The position numbers were made by a program, and so were the translations under genes. Below the pieces are notes generated by a model. The model saw only the letters and a program-made list of their open reading frames with translations, searched no databases and was not told the DNA's origin. 9,154 bases of DNA. Origin: Citricoccus sp. WCRC_4. Lineage in GTDB: Bacteria > Actinomycetota > Actinomycetes > Actinomycetales > Micrococcaceae. Below, piece by piece: positions 6,869 to 9,154 of the stretch (the stretch's first letter is position 1; each line of letters opens with the position of its first letter). Where the stretch lies: the NCBI GenBank assembly GCA_026645375.1, contig JAPFFX010000029.1, forward strand, positions 1 to 9,154, written 5' to 3'.

Positions 6869-6945
6869 GCACTTCAATCACCGAGGGGGAGCGAGCCTCA
6901 CCTCAGGCGTCCGCCCTGCCCCCCGCACGCGCAAAGGGCAAGAAG

Positions 6946-7587
6946 ATGTCATCAGTTCAAGAGCGAGATCGTGCATCGGGCACTCTCCGGAGTCGGCGGC
7001 GACGCGCTTCCACACTCCGGAGCGGCGCGACAGCCGTCCTTGCCGGGAGCCTCCTCATCAGCGGCGTGGCGCCCGCCGCCAGTGCGCCAGTACCGCTTGC
7101 CGGCCCCGAGCCAGTCGCCAGCAGCTGCAGGACCAACCCCCCGGAGAGCAGTATCGGGTCGAAGATGGCGTGGGAGATCCATCGTCTGGTCAACGAGCAA
7201 CGGACGAACAACGGTGTTCCGGAGCTGGAAGTCGATCAGGGCGGTGTCACCAACGCTGCCATCAAGCACTCCAGGAACATGGCCAGAACCGGGATCGCCA
7301 GCCATGTGATCGACGGCAAAGGCCCCGCCGACCGGCTCCAGGACGAGAACGTCTCGTTCACCGCAGTGGGCGAGAACATCTACTACAGCTGGTGTCAGGT
7401 GAACGGCCAGCCCGGTTACAACGTCGACGACTTCGCGCAGAACGCGGTTTCCTGGTGGATGAACTCCCCAGGGCACCGCGCCAACATCCTCAACCCGGAT
7501 TTCACCCACACCGGAATCGGCATCTGGGCGATCCCCCGCGATGGCAAGGGGTATATGTACGCCACCCAGGTATTCATCAAGCCCTGA
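6946..7587 (+). CDS. Secreted CAP (SCP/PR-1-like) domain protein
   Basis: A 213-residue exported protein. The ATG at 6946 follows AAAGGG (6933-6938) by seven bases; the longer frame upstream lacks conserved sequence and is not used. Residues 1-47 are a Sec-type signal peptide: an Arg-rich n-region (RSRRRR), a hydrophobic core around 28-42 (ATAVLAGSLLISGVAP) and a probable cleavage after ASA at 45-47. The mature part is one CAP domain. MAWEIHRLVNEQRTNNGVPEL opens it, HSRNMARTGIASH carries the conserved His, VGENIYYSW the conserved Glu, and AVSWWMNSPGHRANILNPDF plus HTGIGIW form the family signature. Two cysteines (SSCRT, SWCQV) could form a disulfide. Bacterial CAP proteins of this size are extracellular, and their biochemical roles are mostly unknown. 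It precedes another secreted protein gene on the same strand, which suggests a surface/secretion-oriented segment. Confidence 0.9.
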   Translation: MSSVQERDRASGTLRSRRRRASTLRSGATAVLAGSLLISGVAPAASAPVPLAGPEPVASSCRTNPPESSIGSKMAWEIHRLVNEQRTNNGVPELEVDQGGVTNAAIKHSRNMARTGIASHVIDGKGPADRLQDENVSFTAVGENIYYSWCQVNGQPGYNVDDFAQNAVSWWMNSPGHRANILNPDFTHTGIGIWAIPRDGKGYMYATQVFIKP

Positions 7588-7644
7588 CCGCGCGACCGGA
7601 AGAACGACCATCCTTCGGACCGCCTCGCGGACCCTGGTCAGGGC
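7581..7644. terminator. 9-bp inverted repeat spanning the CAP stop codon, possible terminator
   Basis: GCCCTGACC (7581-7589) and GGTCAGGGC (7636-7644) are exact reverse complements. The left arm includes the CAP gene's stop codon (7585-7587). The 46-base interior contains a smaller CCGC/GCGG-type pairing. No T-tract follows. Position at the gene end suggests termination or mRNA 3'-end protection. Confidence 0.35.
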
Positions 7645-7733
7645 GGGATCGGCGATCAGGTGTCGGCCTGGCTGGACCCTTTCGGCGGCGTGTACTTTTC
7701 GGAGGGCTTGAACCGCTGACTGTCCTCCCACCC

Positions 7734-7740
7734 AGGAGGA
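7734..7740 (+). promoter_or_regulatory. Consensus ribosome binding site for the small ORF at 7746
   Basis: AGGAGGA ends five bases before ATG 7746. It is among the strongest ribosome binding sites in the window and is the main reason to regard the short frame behind it as translated. Confidence 0.55.
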
Positions 7741-7745
7741 ACGCC

Positions 7746-7922
7746 ATGGCGCGAAAACCCACATCCGCGAACCACGCGTCGTCGGGTGGCGTCCTCGTTC
7801 GGGAGAATGGCATGCGGTCCACGGCCCTGGACGTTCGGCGCCCGGAGCAGGTCAACCACCGCAGACCCGCCAGAGACGCCCCACCGCACGTGCATCATGC
7901 ATCCACGGAGGACGGACCATGA
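7746..7922 (+). CDS. Small ORF, 58 aa, translationally coupled to the RTX gene
   Basis: A 58-codon frame starts at ATG 7746 behind the consensus AGGAGGA site. Its TGA (7920-7922) overlaps the next gene's ATG at 7919 in an ATGA arrangement, the usual sign of translational coupling. The product (MARKPTSANHASSGGVLVRE..., ending HVHHASTEDGP) is hydrophilic and rich in Arg, His and Pro. It has no signal peptide, membrane segment or recognised domain. It could be a genuine small protein or a leader peptide whose translation opens or meters the RTX start. The RTX gene has its own ribosome binding site inside this frame (GGAGGA, 7907-7912). I do not recognise a family. Confidence 0.45.
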   Translation: MARKPTSANHASSGGVLVRENGMRSTALDVRRPEQVNHRRPARDAPPHVHHASTEDGP

Positions 7923-8596
7923 AAACCATGACCACAGCGCGCGTGTGCGCGACCCTGTCCGCGGCGGCACTCTTGCTCACCGCCAGCAACAGCATGGCTG
8001 AAGAACACCCGCGCCCCCAGGCGAAAGCCCAGGAGACGTGCCTCAGCACGGTAGCCACAATTGTCGGAACCGAGAAGAGCGAAGCGATCGAGGGCACCGC
8101 AGGCCACGACGTCATCGTCGGGCTCGGCGGAGACGACACGATCGACGGCCTTGGAGGTGACGATTACATCTGCGGAGACTACGGCGACCGGACGAACGGG
8201 AGGAAGCCGGGGCACGACATACTTTTCGGGGGCTCCGGGAACGACTACGTCCTGGGTGACGAGAAGAACGACACCATCCTTGACGATGACGGATACAACT
8301 TCCTCCTCGGCGGAGACGGTGACGACGCGATCCACGGCGGGGGACTCATTGATGGCGTCTGGGGTGAGGCCGGCAACGACCAGCTCTATGGCTACGAAGG
8401 CAACGATGAGATGGACGGGGGTACTGGCAAGGATGTCCTGCGCGGGGGAGCGGACGACGATGTCCTGAACGGGAACGAGGGCAACGACAAGCTGAACGGC
8501 GGGAACGGCAGCAATACCAACGACGGCGGCCAGGGGAGGGACCGGTGCGTGGACCCCACCACCGCCCAGGGGGCACGGAACTGCGAGATTCCGTAA
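7919..8596 (+). CDS. Secreted RTX-type calcium-binding repeat protein
   Basis: A 225-residue exported protein. The ATG at 7919 has GGAGGA (7907-7912) six bases upstream. Residues 1-27 are a signal peptide (MKTMTTARVCATLSAAALLL core, cleavage likely after SMA). Residues about 50-207 consist of glycine/aspartate-rich nonapeptide repeats of the RTX type (GGxGxDxUx), such as GLGGDDTID, GLGGDDYIC, GGSGNDYVL, GGDGDDAIH, YEGNDEMDGGTGKDVL and GNEGNDKLNGG. These fold into a parallel beta-roll stabilised by calcium outside the cell. The C-terminus (GGQGRDRC...NCEIP) has two cysteines that may form a disulfide, a tail common in actinobacterial members. An Sec-type signal rather than a type I secretion signal fits a Gram-positive host. 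No catalytic domain is present, so it is likely structural, adhesive or calcium-sequestering. Confidence 0.9.
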   Translation: MKTMTTARVCATLSAAALLLTASNSMAEEHPRPQAKAQETCLSTVATIVGTEKSEAIEGTAGHDVIVGLGGDDTIDGLGGDDYICGDYGDRTNGRKPGHDILFGGSGNDYVLGDEKNDTILDDDGYNFLLGGDGDDAIHGGGLIDGVWGEAGNDQLYGYEGNDEMDGGTGKDVLRGGADDDVLNGNEGNDKLNGGNGSNTNDGGQGRDRCVDPTTAQGARNCEIP

Positions 8597-8612
8597 GGTC
8601 CATCTCACCATC

Positions 8613-8654
8613 GGCCATCCACCTCCTTCTCCCGGGAGCCGCCTGAGGAGGGCC
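8613..8654. terminator. Possible terminator hairpin after the RTX gene
   Basis: CCTCCT (8622-8627) pairs with AGGAGG (8646-8651). GGCC arms lie outside (8613-8616, 8651-8654), with one shared base, and the palindrome CTCCCGGGAG (8629-8638) lies in the loop. It begins 17 bases after the stop codon. There is no T-tract. Confidence 0.35.
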
Positions 8655-8672
8655 GCGAAGCAAGCAGGACCA

Positions 8673-8758
8673 CTCGCAGCAGATGTCGTTGCTGTCGGCG
8701 TCGCGGTACCAGGAATACTCGGGGTTGATGCCGGTGACGTGAGGTGGGGATCGTAACC
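8673..8758 (-). pseudogene. Excalibur-like calcium-binding motif remnant
   Basis: On the minus strand one frame reads GINPEYSWYRDADSNDICCE (8732-8673). This follows the Excalibur pattern of a Tyr-containing lead-in, then D-x-D-x-D-G-I-x-C-E, with Asp-Ala-Asp-Ser-Asn-Asp-Ile-Cys-Cys-Glu in the calcium-loop position. Immediately upstream a neighbouring frame reads GYDPHLT (8758-8738), similar to the segment that precedes the loop in this family. The frame change and the lack of a plausible start or end suggest a decayed gene fragment. The open frame containing the motif runs on antisense to the RTX gene to 8346, which is not expected of a real gene. The motif match is by eye and tentative. Confidence 0.35.
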
Positions 8759-8937
8759 GGTGGTCTGTTGCGGCGCCGTGGTCGATGACCACCGCGAGCC
8801 TGCCGGGAACAGCCGCGGTCACCACCCGCAGCGCCCACTGCACAGAGGACGGGTGACGGTTTGTCGTCCCCGGTCGGGGGTCGCGTCGGTGCATGGTCCG
8901 GCATGGCGGGGGACGGTAGAGGCATGGGATGCCACAG

Positions 8938-9154
8938 TCACTCAGATGCCCCGTTACCCCTGGAAAGCTGTGATGAACCGGTTCTGGCGGTAATCGCCCC
9001 GTGGTCTGATGTCAGTCGGCTGGTCTCGAGTCGATCCCGACCACCGGGCCAGCTCTGATGGAGCCGCCCGACGGGTCGGTCAGGTGATGACGCCGCCTCC
9101 GGCGGGCAAGCTCCCTCGCCCCGTAGACATCCGGCTCGTGCCGGCCCTCCTTCT
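8938..9154 (-). pseudogene. Possible fragment of a pRiA4b ORF-3-like protein at the window edge
   Basis: A minus-strand frame enters from the right edge and stays open for 71 codons to a stop at 8940-8938. Its first part contains CLRGEGACPPE (9129-9097), resembling the C-x-G-x-x-A-C-P-P-E-D motif of plasmid pRiA4b ORF-3 family proteins, which are common near mobile elements in Micrococcaceae. Similarity stops right after the Glu: the expected D-x-G-G-x-x-G-Y is absent in this frame. The copy is therefore truncated or frameshifted if the call is right. The rest (SSPDRPVGRLHQSWPGGRDR...) is not recognised. Most of the putative gene would lie outside the window. Confidence 0.2.

Larger units (their letters stand above)
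6376..6945. other. 570-base intergenic region with inverted repeats
   Basis: No supported gene was found on either strand. The left end has a compound hairpin (6394-6437) just after the RlmD-like stop. The middle (6440-6780) shows nothing I recognise. The right end contains a CACGGC/GCCGTG hairpin (6789-6808), an AT-rich island (6817-6836, with TTGATG at 6823-6828) and a GCGTCGG/CCGACGC inverted repeat (6838-6868). The AT-rich island in otherwise GC-rich DNA is the likeliest place for the promoter of the CAP gene. Confidence 0.5.
8597..9154. other. Region without an intact gene at the right end
   Basis: These 558 bases follow the RTX gene. Beyond the hairpin at 8613-8654 I see only minus-strand traces: an Excalibur-like motif split across two frames (8673-8758) and a short segment at the right edge resembling a pRiA4b ORF-3-type motif. 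Plus-strand frames here show no recognisable protein. Confidence 0.45.

Noticed and set aside
6684..6881. 65-codon minus-strand frame considered as a transposase remnant
   Set aside because: No catalytic motif, terminal inverted repeat or target duplication could be identified, so no mobile-element call is justified.
6718..6945. N-terminal extension of the CAP protein from a GTG at 6718
   Set aside because: It would put about 76 unrelated residues before a clear signal peptide, and ATG 6946 has a suitable ribosome binding site.
8046..8540. Tandem GGNGGNGAC-like DNA repeats, considered as a CRISPR or minisatellite
   Set aside because: They are imperfect, in frame and explained by the RTX nonapeptide repeats of the encoded protein; there are no conserved repeats with unique spacers.

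Overview
The window comes from a high-GC Gram-positive bacterium, most likely an actinobacterium of the Micrococcaceae (Arthrobacter, Kocuria, Micrococcus or a relative). The evidence is GC-rich coding sequence with strong G/C bias at third codon positions, a DegV-comEA gene pair, and an RNA-methyltransferase-like protein of actinobacterial type. All confident genes read on the + strand.

Left part (1-1331): the C-terminal half of a DegV-family fatty-acid-binding protein, then an intact comEA, the DNA receptor of the competence/DNA-uptake machinery. The usual next gene, comEC, is not here. Synteny breaks inside the 282-base gap after comEA, which carries two GGTCAAG boxes exactly 21 bp apart.

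Middle part (1614-6375): a complete YtcJ/NfdA-type metal-dependent amidohydrolase. It is followed by the frameshifted, internally deleted C-terminal remnant of an MFS transporter, possibly its former transport partner. A 462-base non-coding stretch with GC-rich hairpins follows, including a perfect 13-bp inverted repeat. Next come a small STAS-like protein with a strong ribosome binding site and a full-length TRAM/RlmD-TrmA-like protein. The last keeps the fold motifs and SAM loop but has lost the catalytic Cys, the general-base Glu, the substrate-binding Gln and the DPPR motif. It looks like an RNA-binding pseudoenzyme and is the most unusual gene in the window.

Right part (6376-9154): a 570-base intergenic region with several inverted repeats, a secreted CAP/SCP-domain protein, a 58-codon small ORF with a consensus ribosome binding site, and a secreted RTX-type calcium-binding repeat protein. 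The small ORF's stop overlaps the RTX start (ATGA). The final ~560 bases hold no intact gene. On the minus strand there are traces of a decayed Excalibur-like calcium-binding motif and, at the very edge, a short segment resembling the CPPE motif of pRiA4b ORF-3-type mobile-element proteins.

Overall, everything after comEA reads as an accessory region: decayed genes, a degenerate enzyme, secreted surface proteins and structured intergenic DNA inserted or rearranged next to a conserved competence locus. No tRNA, rRNA, CRISPR array or intact insertion sequence was recognised.
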